64,000 bases of DNA from Pseudomonas sp. B21-056 (GTDB lineage: Bacteria > Pseudomonadota > Gammaproteobacteria > Pseudomonadales > Pseudomonadaceae). The stretch covers positions 3,038,001 to 3,102,000 of the forward strand of contig NZ_CP087203.1 in assembly GCF_026016325.1 (NCBI RefSeq). Direction: 5' to 3'. Made by a program: the position numbers and the translations under genes. The notes under the pieces are model-generated. The model was not told where the DNA came from. It searched no databases and saw only the letters and a list, made by a program, of their open reading frames with translations. Positions 9,801 through 24,800 of this stretch are shown here, piece after piece. Each line of letters starts with the position of its first letter. Position 1 is the stretch's first letter.

Positions 9801-12800
9801 GGGTGAGATCGAAACCACCCTGGCGCGACTCTGGGCCGAGGTGCTCAAGGTCGAGCGGGTCGGTCGTCACGATCACTTCTTCGAACTGGGCGGTCATTCG
9901 CTGTTGGCGGTGACCCTGATCGAACGCATGCGCCAGGCCGGCCTGAGCGCCGACGTGCGCGTGCTGTTCAGCCAGCCGACCGTGATGGCGCTGGCCGCGG
10001 CCGTCGGTGGGGGCAAAGAGATCGTGGTCCCGGAAAACCTGATTCCGCTGGATTGCGAACACATCACCCCGGACATGTTGCCGCTGGTCAACCTGAGCCA
10101 GGATACGATCGACCGTCTGGTGGCGACCGTACCGGGCGGCGCGCGCAATGTGCAGGACATCTACCCGCTGGCACCGTTGCAGGAAGGCATCCTCTATCAC
10201 CACCTGGCCGCCGAACAGGGCGACCCCTACGTGCTGCAATCGCAGTTCGCCTTCGACAACTGTGAACGTCTCGAGGCGTTTATCGAAGCCTTACAGGTGG
10301 TGATCGATCGCCACGATATCCTGCGTACCAGTGTCGTGTGGGATGGTTTGGAGTCGCCTGTGCAAGTGGTCTGGCGCAAGGCGAAGTTGTACGTCGAAGC
10401 GGTCGATCTCGACCCAGCCACCGATGATGCCGTGACGCAACTGCGCCAGCGCTTCGATCCACGGCATCAGCGCCTGGACGTCAGTCGGGCACCGCTGATG
10501 CGCCTGGTCCATGGGCAGGACGAAGCCAACCAACGACGGGTCGCAACCTTGCTGTTCCATCACATGGTGCTCGATCACACCGCGCTGGATGTGATGCAGC
10601 ATGAAATGCAGCTACACCTGCTGGGGCAGGGCGCGCAGTTGGGCGAAGCGATGCCTTATCGTAATTACGTGGCTCAGGCTCGACTGGGTACGAGCGAACA
10701 GGAGCACGAAGCTTTTTTCCGCGAGATGCTTGGCGATATCGACGAACCGACGCTGCCGTTCGGCTTGCACAATGTGCAGGGCGACGGCCGTGACATCGAG
10801 GAGGTCCGACAGTTTCTGGAGGCGGCGCTGGATTTGCGCGTACGGGCACAGGCGCGTCAGTTGGGCGTGAGCGCCGCCAGCCTGATGCACCTGGCCTGGG
10901 CCCAGGTGCTGGGCAAGATCTCCGGCAAGCAGGAGGTGGTGTTCGGCACTGTGCTGATGGGCCGGATGCAGGGCGGTGAGGGGGCCGATCGGACGCTGGG
11001 AATGTTCATCAATACCTTGCCATTACGGGTGGACGTGGGTACGCAAGGCGTGCGCGCCGGGGTCAAGGCGACCCACGCCTGCTTGACAGCCTTGTTGGGC
11101 CACGAACATGCCTCCCTGGCCTTGGCCCAGCGCTGCTGCGGCGTGGCGGCACCGTTGCCGCTGTTCAGTGCCTTGCTCAACTATCGACACAGCGGCTCGG
11201 GCGAGGTCTCGGCACCGGCGGTATGGCAGGGCATGCATGCCCTGAGTGGCGAGGAACGTACCAACTATCCGCTGACCTTGAATGTTGACGACCTGGGCAA
11301 CGGTTTCAGCCTGACGGTGCTGGTGGCGGCGCAGGTCGGCGCGCAACGGATCTGCGGGTACATGAATACGGCGCTGGAAAAACTCGTGGAGGCGTTGGAG
11401 CAGACACCGCAGGCCGCGTTGTATCGCCTGCCGATTCTGCCAACAGCGGAGCGCGAGCAACTGCTGGTGGCGTTCAATGCCACCGAAGCCGAGTATCCGC
11501 TGGAACAGACCGTTCATGGGCTGTTCGAGGCGCAGGTGCAACGGACACCGCTCGACGTGGCAGTCCTGCACGGTGAGCAGCATCTGAGTTATCGCGAGCT
11601 GAATGAGCGGGCCAACCGCTTGGCCCATTACCTGCGTGGGCAGGGCGTGCGGCCGGATTCGCGAGTGGCGATCTGTGTCGAGCGTGGTCTCGACATGGTG
11701 GTTGGGCTGCTGGCGATCCTGAAAGCGGGCGGCGGTTACGTGCCGCTGGATCCGGCGTATCCGGCGGATCGGATTGCCTACATGTTGGAGGACAGCGCGC
11801 CGGCGGTGGTGCTGGTTCAGGCTGCGACGGTCGGGTTGTTGGCCGGTGCTTCGATGCCAGTGATCGATCTGGGGAGCGGGCTCTGGCAGGACGAGTCCGT
11901 CTCGAATCCGCAGGTGCCCGAGCTGACTTCTGCGCATCTGGCCTACGTGATCTACACCTCCGGTTCCACCGGTTTGCCGAAAGGCGTGATGATCGAACAC
12001 CGCAATACGGTGAATTTCCTGACCTGGGCCCATCGGTCGTTCGATGCCCAGACATTGTCGAAAACCCTGTTCTCGACGTCGTTGAACTTCGACCTCGCGG
12101 TCTACGAGTGCTTCGCGCCGCTGACTTGTGGCGGCAGCATCGAGGTGGTCACCAATGTGCTGGAACTGCAACAAGGCGAGCACGATATCACCCTGATCAA
12201 CACCGTACCGTCGGCGCTCAAGGCCTTGCTGGAGTCCGGTGGGCTGGGCGAGGGTGTGGACACGGTCAACGTGGCCGGTGAAGCGCTCAAGCGCAGCCTG
12301 GTGGAAACCCTGTTCGAACAGACCTCAGTCAAGCGCTTGTGTAACCTCTACGGTCCTTCGGAAACTACGACCTATTCGAGCTGGGTATCGATGGCTCGCG
12401 AAGATGGATTTGCCGCGCATATCGGTAAGCCTGTCGCTAATACCCAGTTCTACCTGCTGGATGAGCACAAGCAACCCGTACCGCTGGGTGTTCCAGGGGA
12501 AATCTACATCGGTGGCGCAGGGGTGGCGCGGGGTTACCTGAACCGCGACGACCTGACCGCCGAACGCTTCCTCAAGGATCCGTTCAGCAGTGAACCGAAC
12601 GCCCGGATGTACAGGACCGGCGACCTCGGCCGCTACCTGCCGGACGGCAACATCGAATACCTGGGCCGCAACGACGACCAGGTGAAGATCCGCGGCTTCC
12701 GCATCGAACTGGGCGAGATCGAAGCCAAACTCGCCCAGCATGACGCCGTGAAGGAAACGGTGGTGCTGGCCCGCGAAGACGTGCCGGGCGACAAACGCCT

Positions 12801-15800
12801 GGTCGCCTATTTCACCCAGTCAGCAGCAGTGAACATCGAAACCCTGCGCAGCCATCTGCAAGCGCAACTGCCGGCCTACATGGTTCCGGTGGCCTACGTA
12901 CACCTCGACGCACTGCCCCTGACCCCCAACGGCAAACTCGACCGCAAAGCGCTGCCGGCCCCCGACCACGACGCACTGATCACCCGCGGCTACGAAGCCC
13001 CCCAAGGCGAAATCGAAACCACCCTGGCGCAGATCTGGCAGGACCTGCTCAAGGTCGAGCGCGTCGGCCGTCATGATCACTTCTTCGAACTCGGTGGCCA
13101 CTCGTTGCTGGCCGTCAGCCTGGTCGGCCGGATGCGCCAGGTCGGTTTGAGCGCCGACGTGCGCGTACTGTTCGGCCAGCCGACCTTGATGGCGCTGGCG
13201 GCTGCGGTCGGCAGCGGCAGCGAAATCCAGGTACCGGAAAACGGCATCCTGCTCGGTTGCACGCGGATCACGCCGCCGATGCTGCCCCTGGTGGAGCTGG
13301 ACCAGCACGCCATCGACCGCATCGTGGACACGGTGCCGGGTGGCGCGCGCAACGTGCAGGACATCTACCCGTTGGCGCCGTTGCAAGAGGGCATTCTCTA
13401 CCACCACATCGCTGCCGCGTCGGGTGACCCCTACGTGTTGCAAGCGACGTTCACCGTCGCCGATCCCGAGCGGCTGGACGCGTTTGCCCATGCGCTCCAG
13501 GGTGTCATCGATCGTCATGACATCCTGCGCACGTCGGTGGTATGGGAGGGCCTGGATGAGCCGGTGCAGGTGGTCTGGCGCAAGGCGCAACTGGCGGTGG
13601 AAGAGGTGGTGCTGGCGGCGGGTGCAGGGGATATTGCCGGGCAGTTGCGCGAGCGATTCGACACGCTGCATTACCGCCTCGACATGCAACAGGCGCCGCT
13701 GATGCGCATTGCGTTCGCAGAAGACCAGCCCAACCAGCGCTGGGTGGCGATCCTGCTGTTCCACCACATGGCCCTCGATCACACGGCGCTGGAACTGGTG
13801 CGCCACGAGATGCAGGCCTACCTGCTGGGCCAGGGCGATCAACTGGGTGAGGCGGTGCCGTTCCGCAACTATGTGGCCCAGGCCCGCCGGGGCGTCAGTC
13901 GCGAGGCGCACGAAGAATTCTTCCGCGACATGCTCGGTGACGTCGACGAACCGACCTTGCCGTTCGGCGTGCAGGATGTGCGCGGCGACGGCAGCGATAT
14001 CGAAGAGGTCGGGTTGCAGCTGTCCGACGACCTGAGCCGCCGCCTGCGGGCCCAGGCCCGTGAGTTGGGCGTGAGCGCGGCGAGCCTGCACCATCTGGCC
14101 TGGGCCCAGGTGCTGGGCCAGGTGTCCGGCAAGCAGGACGTGGTGTTCGGCACCGTGTTGATGGGACGCATGCAGGGCGGCGACGGCGCCGAACGGGCGT
14201 TGGGCATGTTCATCAACACCTTGCCGTTGCGGGTGGAAGTGGGCACGGGGGATGTGCGCAGCGGCGTGAAGGCGGCCCACACCCGATTGACCGGTTTGCT
14301 CGGCCATGAACACGCGTCCCTGGCCCTGGCCCAACGCTGCAGCGGCGTGGTCGCGCCGATGCCGTTGTTCAGCGCCTTGCTTAACTACCGACACAGTACC
14401 GTCGATATCAGTTCGAGCGAGGCACTGGCCGCTTGGGATGGCATCGAGATCCTGAGCAACGAAGAACGTACCAACTACCCACTGACGCTGTCGGTGGATG
14501 ACCTGGGTGAAGGCTTCCTGCTGACGGCGCTGGCCGTGCCGCAGATCGGCGCGCAGCGGGTCTGCGCCTATATGAACATTGCGCTGGAGCACTTGGTGGA
14601 GGCCCTGGAGCAGGCCCCGCAGACGCGACTGGACAGCTTGTCGATCCTGCCATCGGCCGAACGCCGGCAACTGCTGGTGGATTTCAACGCAACCACCCGC
14701 AGCTATCCACGGGACAGGACCGTCCATGGGCTGTTCGAAGCGCAAGCGCAGGCTCGTCCTGATGCCGTTGCGGCGGTCCACTATGGGCACAAGCTGACTT
14801 ACGGCGAACTCAACGCCAGGGCCAATCGCCTGGCCCGTCACCTGACCGGCCTTGGCGTCAAGCCGGGTGAGCGCGTGGCGATCCTGCTGGAGCGTTCGAT
14901 TGACCTGCTGGTCAGCCAGTTGGCCATCCTCAAATGCGCGGCGGCTTATGTGCCGCTGGACATCCACGCGCCCCTGGAACGTCAGGACTTCATGGTGCAG
15001 GACAGCGGGGCGAACATCCTGCTGACCCTGAGCGCTACGACCACACCGCAAGGCATGACGCGGGTGGATCTGGACACCGTGGTGCTGGACGGAACCTTTG
15101 ATGACCTGAACCTGATGCAGAGCGCCGAATCCGTCGCCTACATCATGTACACCTCCGGTTCCACCGGAATGCCGAAGGGCGTGCTGGTGCCGCATCGGGC
15201 GATCAGTCGCTTGGTGATCAACAACGGCTACGCGGATTTCAACGCCCGGGATCGTGTGGCGTTTGCCTCCAACCCGGCCTTCGATGCCAGCACCCTCGAT
15301 GTCTGGGCGCCGTTGCTCAACGGCGGGTGCGTGGTGGTGGTCGAGCAGGATGTGTTGCTGTCCCAGGAGCGGTTTGCGGCGTTGCTGACCGAGCAAGCGG
15401 TCAGCGTGCTGTGGATGACCGCCGGCCTGTTCCATCAGTACGCCGCTGGTCTGCTGCCGGTGTTCAAGCAACTGCGCTACCTGATCGTGGGCGGTGACGT
15501 GTTGGATCCGGCGGTGATCGGTCGTGTCCTGAAAGACGGCGCGCCGCAGCATCTGCTCAACGGCTATGGTCCGACCGAAGCCACGACGTTCACCACCACT
15601 TACGAAATAAAAAACGTGGGTGAGGGCGGAATCCCGATTGGTCATCCGATCGGCAACACCCGCGTCTATGTGCTGGATGCGAATCAGCAGCCCGTGCCGG
15701 TGGGTGTGGCGGGCGAGTTGTATATCGGTGGCGATGGCGTGGCGAAGGGTTACCTGAACCGCCCCGAGCTGACCGCCGAGAAGTTCGTCGCCGACCCGTT

Positions 15801-18800
15801 CAGCGCCGATCCGGCGGCCTTGCTCTACCGCACCGGCGACCTGGCGCGCTGGCGTGCCGATGGAGCCGTGGATTACCTCGGTCGTAACGACGACCAGGTG
15901 AAGATCCGTGGTTTCCGTATCGAACTGGGCGAAATTGAAGCCCGGTTGGGCCAATGCACTGGCGTCAAAGACGCCGTGGTACTGGCACGACAGGACGACA
16001 ACGGACCGAAACGCCTGGTGGGCTATGTGATTCCCGACGCGGGCGGCATCCTGTCGGTGCACGACCTGCGCAGCCAATTGGCAAGCACGTTGGCTGAGTA
16101 CATGGTCCCCAGCGCCTTCGTCGTGCTGCCATCCTTCCCGTTGACCGCCAACGGCAAACTGGATCGCCGCGCACTGCCGGCGCCGGACGCCGACGCCTAT
16201 GCCAGTCGCGAATACGCCGCCCCGCAGGGCGAGATCGAAACCACCCTGGCGCGACTCTGGGCCGAGGTGCTCAAGGTCGAGCGGGTCGGTCGTCACGATC
16301 ACTTCTTCGAACTGGGCGGTCATTCGCTGTTGGCGGTGACCCTGATCGAGCGCATGCGCCAGGCCGGCCTGAGCGCCGACGTGCGCGTGCTGTTCAGCCA
16401 GCCGACCCTGGCGGCGCTGGCGGCGGCCATCGGCAGTGGCAGGGAAATCGAGGTGCCGGCGAACCTGATTGAGTCCGGCTGTGAACATATCACCCCGGCC
16501 ATGCTTCCGCTGGTCACCCTGGACCAACAGACGATTGACCGGATCGTCGCCACCGTTCCGGGTGGTGCTGCCAACGTGCAGGACATCTACCCGCTGGCAC
16601 CGTTGCAGGAAGGCATCCTTTATCACCACCTGGCCGCCGAGCAGGGCGACCCCTACGTGCTGCAGTCGCAGTTCGCCTTCGACAACCGCGAACGTCTCGA
16701 CGTATTTATCGAGGCGTTGCAGGTAGTGATCGACCGTCACGACATCCTGCGCACCAGCGTGGCCTGGGAAGGCCTGGACGAACCGGTGCAACTGGTCTGG
16801 CGCCACGTGAAGCTGGAGTCGCAGTGCTTCGAAGCCGATGCCACGGCCGGCGATGTCGCCACGCAACTGGCGAGCCGCTTCGATGCGCGCCACTATCGCC
16901 TGGACCTGCGCCGTGCACCGATGCTGCAACTGATCTACGCCCGGGACGAGGCCCAGGACCGTTGGGTGGCGATCCTGCTTTTCCATCACATGGCCCTGGA
17001 CCATACCGCGCTGGATGTGATGCAGCATGAAATGCAGCTGCACCTGCTGGGACAAGGCGAGCGGTTGGGCGAAGCGATGCCTTATCGCAACTACGTGGCC
17101 CAGGCGCGCCTGGGGGCGAGCGAGGCGGAACACGAGGCGTTCTTCCGCGACATGCTGGGCGATATCGACGAGCCAACACTGCCCTTCGGCTTGCAGGATG
17201 TACAGGGGGACGGCCATGGCATCGACGAGGTCTGCGAGCCGGTGGATCTTGCGCTGTCCAGGCGCCTGCGGGCCCAGGCCCGGCATCTGGGCGTCAGTGC
17301 CGCCAGCCTGGTGCACCTGGCCTGGGCGCAAGTATTGGGCAAAGTGTCCGGCAGCCAGGAAGTGGTGTTCGGCACGGTATTGCTGGGCCGGATGCAGGGC
17401 GGCGAAGGGGCTGACCGAGCGCTGGGGATGTTCATCAACACCTTGCCCTTGCGCGTGGACGTAGGCGCCCAGGATGTTCGTAGCGGGGTCAAGGCGACCC
17501 ACGCCCGACTGACGGCCCTGCTTGGTCACGAACATGCCTCCCTGGCACTGGCCCAGCGTTGCAGTGGCGTGGCGGCACCGACGCCGTTGTTCAGCGCCTT
17601 GCTCAACTACCGTCACAGCGCCGCCGAGGTGACCCAGGACGCCCTCTCGGCCTGGAGCGGGATCGAGGCGCTGAAAGGTGACGAACGCACCAACTACCCG
17701 CTGACCCTCAACGTCGATGACCTGGGAGAAGGTTTCGCCCTTACGGCCCTGGTCGACACTTCGATCGGTGCGGCACGCATCTGCGGCTACATGCAGATGG
17801 CCCTGGACAACCTGGTCACCGCCCTGGAGCACGCGCCGGACACCGCACTGCAAGCCCTGACGGTCTTGCCGCCGGCCGAACGCCGGCAGTTGCTGGAAAC
17901 CTGGAACACCCGGGACGCCGAATATGCCGCAGACGCCTTGATCCATCGTCAGTTCGAAGCCTGGGCAATGGCCCAGCCGGACGCCGTGGCGGTGATCCAT
18001 GAAGAGCAGACGCTGACTTACGGTCAGCTCAATGCCCGCGCCAACCAGTTGGCCCACCGCCTGTTGGCCCTGGGTATTCGCCCGGATGACCGGGTGGCAA
18101 TCTGTGTCGAGCGCGGCCTGGACATGATCGTCGGCCTGTTGGGTATCTTGAAGGCGGGGGCGGGCTACGTGCCGCTGGACCCGGCCTATCCGGCGGAACG
18201 TATCGCCTACATGCTGCACGACAGCAGCCCGGTGGCGCTGGTGACCCAGCAGGAATGGCGTGAAACCTTGCCACCATTGAGCGTACCGACCGTGCTGCTC
18301 GACCCGCTCGATGCCAGCGAAATCGACCAGCAGCCACGGCATAATCCGGATGTGCCGGGCCTTGAGGCCAGCCACCTGGCCTATGTGATCTACACCTCCG
18401 GCTCCACCGGTTTGCCCAAGGGCGTGATGGTCGAGCACCGCAACGTCGCGCGGTTGTTCTCGGCCACCCAGCCGTGGTTCGATTTCGGCCCACAAGACGT
18501 CTGGGCACTGTTCCATTCCTTTGCCTTCGATTTCTCGGTCTGGGAAATCTGGGGCGCGCTGACCCACGGCGGCCGCTTGCTGGTGGTGCCGCAACTGGTC
18601 AGCCGCTCCCCGCAATATTGCTATGCACTGCTGTGCGAGACTGGGGTGACCATCCTCAACCAGACGCCGAGCGCGTTCCGCCAATTGATCGCGGCCCAGG
18701 GCGAAAGCGACCTGGACCACAGCCTGCGGCAAGTGATTTTCGGCGGTGAAGCACTGGAAACCGGGATCCTCAAGCCCTGGTATTCCCGCGAAGCCAATGC

Positions 18801-21800
18801 CCGCACGCAATTGGTGAACATGTACGGCATCACCGAAACCACCGTGCACGTGACTTACCGTGCGCTCTGTGCCGCCGATGCCCAACTGACCGGCGTCAGC
18901 CCCATCGGCAAACGCATCCCTGACTTGCAGTTGTACGTGCTCGACGCACAACGCGAACCCGTACCAGTCGGTGTGGTCGGCGAAATGTACGTCGGTGGCG
19001 CGGGTGTGAGCCGTGGTTATCTGAATCGCGATGAGCTGACCGCCGAGCGTTTCCTCGACAACCCGTTCAGCGATGAGCCGAACGCCCGCATGTACAAGAC
19101 CGGTGACCTCGGTCGCTGGCTGGCGGACGGCAGTATCGAATACCTGGGACGCAACGACGACCAGGTGAAGATCCGCGGTTTCCGTATCGAGCTGGGTGAG
19201 ATCGAGGCCAAGCTGGCCGCCTGCAACGGCGTGCGTGAAGCCGTGGTGCTGGCGCGCCAGGACACCCCGGGTGACCAGCGCCTGGTGGCCTATGTGATTG
19301 CCGAGGAGGGCGAGCCACCGACGGCGGCCGAGCTGCGCGCCGAGCTGCTGGGTTCCCTGGCGGAATACATGGTGCCCAGCGCGTTCGTGATGTTGACGGT
19401 GTTCCCGCTGACCACCAACGGCAAGCTGGACCGCAAGGCGCTGCCGGTGCCCGACCAGTCCTCGGTGGTGACCCGTGAGTACGAGGCGCCCCAAGGCGAG
19501 GTCGAAACGGCGATTGCGCGGATCTGGCAAGACCTGCTGCAAGTGGAGCAGGTGGGGCGTCATGACCACTTCTTTGAAATGGGCGGTCACTCCCTGTTGG
19601 CGGTGAAACTGGTCGAGCGCATGCGTCAGGTTGACCTGGCTGCCGATGTCCGCGTGCTGTTCGGCCAGCCGACGTTGGCGGCATTGGCGGCGGCCGTAGG
19701 CGGCGTGCGCGAAATCGTGGTGCCGGCCAACCTCATTCCCGCCGACTGCACGCGGATCACCCCGGACATGCTGCCCCTGGTCGACCTGGACCAGGACGGC
19801 ATCGACCGCATCGTCGCGTCAGTGCCGGGCGGTGTGCGCAACGTGCAGGACATCTATGCTCTCGCGCCGTTGCAGGAAGGCATTCTGTATCACCACCTCG
19901 CTGCGGCCCAGGGCGACCCCTATCTGCAATATGTACAGTTCACCTACGACAGTCGCTCCCGCTTGGACGACTTTGCCAAGGCGTTGCAAGGCGTACTGTC
20001 CCGCCACGATATCCTGCGCACCGGCGTGGTCTGGGAAGGGCTGGACGAACCGGTGCAAGTGGTCTGGCGCGAGGCGCAACTGCAACTCGATGAGATCGTG
20101 CTGGACCCGGCGGCGGGGGACATCGCGCAACAACTGCGCGAGCACCTGGACCCACGGCATTACCGCCTGGACATCCGTCAGGCGCCGATGATGCGTATCG
20201 GCTATGCCGAAGACGTGGCGAACAATCGCTGGGTCGGCATGCTGTTGTTCCATCACATGGTCGACGACGCGACGTCCCTGGCCATGCTCACGGCGGAAAT
20301 CGAAGCCCATGTGATGGGGCGCGAGCATCTGCTGGCAGCTTCGGTGCCGTATCGCAACTACGTGGCCCAGGCGCGCCTGGGCATCAGCCGCGAGGAGCAC
20401 GAAGGGTTCTTCCGCGAGATGCTCGGCGATGTGACCGAACCGACGTTGCCGTTCGGCCTGCTGGATGTGCAAGGCGACGGACGTGGGATCGAAGAGGTCC
20501 GCCAGCCGGTCGATGGGGCGCTCAGCCAGCGCTTGCGGGCGCAGGCCCGCCAACTTGGCGTGAGCGCGGCGAGCCTGTATCACCTGGCCTGGGCACAGGT
20601 ACTGGGCCGTGTCTCGGGCAAGGACGACGTCGTGTTCGGCACTGTGTTGCTGGGCCGGATGCAGGGCGGCGAGGGCGCCGACCGGGCGCTGGGGATGTTC
20701 ATCAACACCTTGCCGTTGCGTGTGGAGCTGGGTGCGCAGGGCGTGCGCGCCGGGGTCAAGGCGACCCATGCACGCTTGACCGCCTTGCTCGGCCATGAGC
20801 ATGCCTCGTTGGTCCTGGCCCAGCGTTGCAGTGGCGTGACCGCGCCGGCACCGTTGTTCAGCGCGCTGCTGAACTATCGCCACCTCGGTGCGCAGACGGC
20901 CTCCAGCGAAGCCATCGCGGCCTGGGAAGGTATCCAGGTTCTGGGCGGCGAAGAGCGGACCAACTATCCGCTGACGTTGTCGGTGGATGACCTGGGTGAA
21001 GACTTCAACCTGACCGTCATGGCCGAGGCGTCCATAGGCGCCGGGCGTGTCTGCGGCTATGTGCAATGTGTGCTGGAGCATCTGCTGGAGGCGCTGGAGC
21101 AATCGCCCCAGGCGCCGTTGAACGGGTTGCAGATCCTGCCGCCGGACGAGCGCCGACAGTTGCTGGAAACCTGGAATGCCTCGGATGTGGCCTACGCCGA
21201 CAATGCGCTGATCCATGGGCAGTTCGAAGCCCGGGCGGCGGTACAACCCGATGCAGTGGCCGTGGTGTTCGAGAACCGGACACTGAACTACGGCGAACTC
21301 AACGCCCGGGCCAACCAGCTCGCCCATCATTTGCTGTCCCTGGGCATTCGCCCGGATGATCGGGTGGCGATCTGTGTCGAGCGTGGTCTGGACATGATCG
21401 TCGGCCTGTTGGGCATCCTCAAGGCGGGGGCAGGGTATGTACCGTTGGATCCGGCCTATCCGGCCGAGCGCCTCGCCTACCTGTTGCAGGACAGTGCGCC
21501 TGTGGCCGTGTTGGTACAGACCACGACACGTCGCTTGTTGGCCGACATTTCGCTGCCTGTGGTCGATCTCGATGGCGACGACTGGCAGGACCAGTCCGTG
21601 CGCAATCCGCAGGTGGTGGGGTTGGATGCCAGCCACCTGGCCTACGTGATCTACACCTCGGGTTCGACCGGCTTGCCGAAAGGGGTGATGGTCGAGCATC
21701 GCAACGTCGCGCGACTGTTCTCGGCCACGCAAGCGTGGTTCGACTTCGGCCCGCAGGACGTCTGGGCGCTGTTCCATTCCTTCGCCTTCGACTTCTCGGT

Positions 21801-24800
21801 CTGGGAAATCTGGGGGGCGCTGACCCACGGTGGCCGCCTGTTGGTCGTGCCGCAACTGGTCAGCCGCTCGCCGCAGGAATGTTACGCGCTGTTGTGCGAG
21901 GCCGGCGTCACGGTGTTGAACCAGACGCCGAGCGCGTTCCGCCAGTTGATCGCGGCCCAGGGCGAAAGCGAGCTGAGCCACAGTCTTCGTCAAGTGATTT
22001 TCGGTGGCGAGGCGCTGGAAACCGGCATTCTCAAGCCTTGGTATGCCCGTGAGATCAATGCCCAGACGCAATTGGTCAACATGTACGGCATCACCGAAAC
22101 CACGGTGCACGTGACCTATCGTGCACTGTGTGCGGCGGATGCGCAGTTGGTCGGGGTCAGCCCGATTGGCGGGCGTATTCCCGACCTGCAACTGTACGTA
22201 CTCGACGCCCGACGCGAACCGGTGCCGGTCGGCGTAGTCGGTGAAATGTACGTCGGCGGCGCGGGCGTCAGCCGGGGTTACCTGAACCGCGCTGAATTGA
22301 CCGCGGAACGCTTCCTGGCCAATCCGTTCAGCAGCGAGCCGAATGCCCGCCTGTACAAGACTGGCGACCTCGGTCGTTGGTTGGCGGACGGCAGCATCGA
22401 ATACCTCGGACGCAACGACGATCAGGTCAAGATCCGCGGCTTCCGTATCGAACTGGGCGAGATCGAGGCAACGCTGGCCGCCTGCGAGGGTATCAGCGAA
22501 GCGGTGGTCATCGCCCGCGAGGACGAGCCGGGCGACAAGCGCCTGGTGGCCTATGTGATCGCCGAAGAAGGCGCGCAACCATCGGCGGCCGACCTGCGCA
22601 CCCAGTTGCTGGGTTCGCTGGCGGACTACATGGTGCCAAGCGCCTTCGTGATGCTTGAAGCGTTCCCGCTGACCACCAACGGCAAGCTGGATCGCAAGGC
22701 GTTGCCGGCGCCGGATCAATCGGCGGTGATCAGCCGCGAATACGAAGCCCCCCAAGGGGAAGTGGAAAGCGCCATCGCGCGGATCTGGCAGGAGTTGCTC
22801 AAGCTCGAACAAGTGGGTCGTCACGACAACTTCTTCGAACTGGGTGGGCATTCGCTGCTGGCGGTTAAACTGATCGAGCGCATGCGTCAGGTCGATCTGG
22901 TTGCGGACGTGCGCGTGCTGTTCGGCCAGCCGACCCTGGCCGCGTTGGCGGCGGCCGTGGGCGGTGCCCACGAAGTCGTGGTGCCGGCCAACCTGATCCC
23001 GCACGGTTGCACACGGATCACTCCGGACATGCTGCCCCTGGCCGACCTGGACCAAGAGGCCATCGACCGTATTGTGGCGACAGTGCCGGGCGGCGTCGCC
23101 AATGTGCAGGACATCTACGCCCTGGCGCCGTTGCAGGAAGGCATTCTCTACCATCACCTGGCCGCAGAGCAGGGCGATCCCTACGTGTTGCAGGTGCTGT
23201 TCGGCTTTGACCATCGCGAGCGCCTGCAAGCCTTTGCCCAGGCCTTGCAGAGCGTGGTGTCGCGTAACGATATCCTGCGCACCAGCATGGTCTGGCAGGG
23301 CCTGGCGTCACCGGTGCAAGTGGTCTGGCGCCACGCGACGCTGGCCCTTGAGGAAATCGAGCTGGATCCGGCGGCGGGCGATGCCGTGCAACAGCTGCAC
23401 GAACGCTTCGATCCACGTCACTACCGTCTGGACATTGCCCAGGCGCCGCTGATGCGGCTGGCCTATGCCCAGGATCTGGCGAACCAGCGTTGGGTCGGCA
23501 TGTTGCTGTTCCATCACATGGCGCTGGACCACACCGCTCTTGAGGTGGTGGTGCATGAAATGCAGGCCAGCTTGCTGGATCAGGCAGAGCTGCTCGCACC
23601 GGCTGTGCCGTACCGCAACCATGTGGCCCAGGCCCGGTTGGGCGTGAGTCGCGAACAGCACGAAGCGTTCTTCCGCGACATGCTGGGCGATATCGACGAA
23701 CCGACGCTGCCGTTCGGTCTGCAAGACGTGCAGGGCGACGGCAGCGGCATCGAAGAAGTGCAGCAAGGTGTGGATGCGGCATTGGCCCAGCGCTTGCGGG
23801 TGCAGGCCCGTCAGCTCGGCGTGAGTGCGGCAAGCCTGGTCCACCTGGCCTGGGCCCAGGTGGTCGGGCGTGTCTCGGGGCGTGAGGAGGTGGTGTTCGG
23901 CACCGTGCTGATGGGCCGGATGCAGGGCGGCGACGGCGCGGACCGGGCGTTGGGGATGTTCATCAACACCTTGCCGTTGCGGGTGAGTGTGGGGCAGACC
24001 AACGTCCGTGCAGGGGTGAAGGCAACCCACGCCCGGTTGAGTGGGTTGTTGGGACATGAACATGCTTCCCTGGCATTGGCCCAGCGTTGCAGCGGCGTCC
24101 CGGCCTCGCTGCCATTGTTCAGCACGCTGTTGAACTATCGCCACAGTGCCGGTGAAGCCGCGTCCGACCAGGCCATTTCGGCCTGGCACGGGATTCACAC
24201 CCTGAGCATGGAAGAGCGGACCAACTACCCGTTGTGCCTGAACGTCGACGACCTGGGCGACGGCTTCATGCTGACGGCCCAGGCGGTGGCCGAGGTGGGG
24301 GCACGACGTGTCTGCGGTTACATGCACATGGCGCTGGAGAGTCTGGTGCAAGCGCTGGAGCACACACCTGACGCCGCATTGCGCGAATTGTCGATTGTGC
24401 CGGCCGACGAACGCGAGCAATTGCTGGTGGCGTTCAACGCCACCGACGCCGAGTATCCGCTGGAGCAAACCATCCACGGGTTGTTCGAGGAGCAGGTGCG
24501 GCGCACGCCGGATGCGCTGGCGGTGCGGCATGGCCGGCAGCAGCTCAACTATCGCGAGCTCAATGGGCTGTCCAACCGGTTGGCTCTTTACCTGCGCAAA
24601 CAAGGTGTACAGCCGGACTCGCGGGTGGCGATCTGCGTTGAACGCGGCCTCGACATGGTCGTCGGCTTGCTGGCGATTCTGAAGGCGGGGGGCGGTTATG
24701 TGCCGCTGGATCCAGCTTATCCGGCGGATCGCATTGCCTACATGCTCGAGGACAGCGCCCCGGCGGCGATCCTGGTGCAAAAGGCCACGCGCGGTTTGCT

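Noticed and set aside
12820..19590. A 2256-codon open frame on the minus strand inside the synthetase gene, and similar long antisense frames (7267-10239, 19819-23229, 25780-28548, 32878-35667)
   Set aside because: They lie opposite a clearly functional coding sequence in high-GC DNA with strong third-position bias, which leaves antisense frames open. Their translations are low-complexity (rich in H, Q, R, G) and repeat with the modules.
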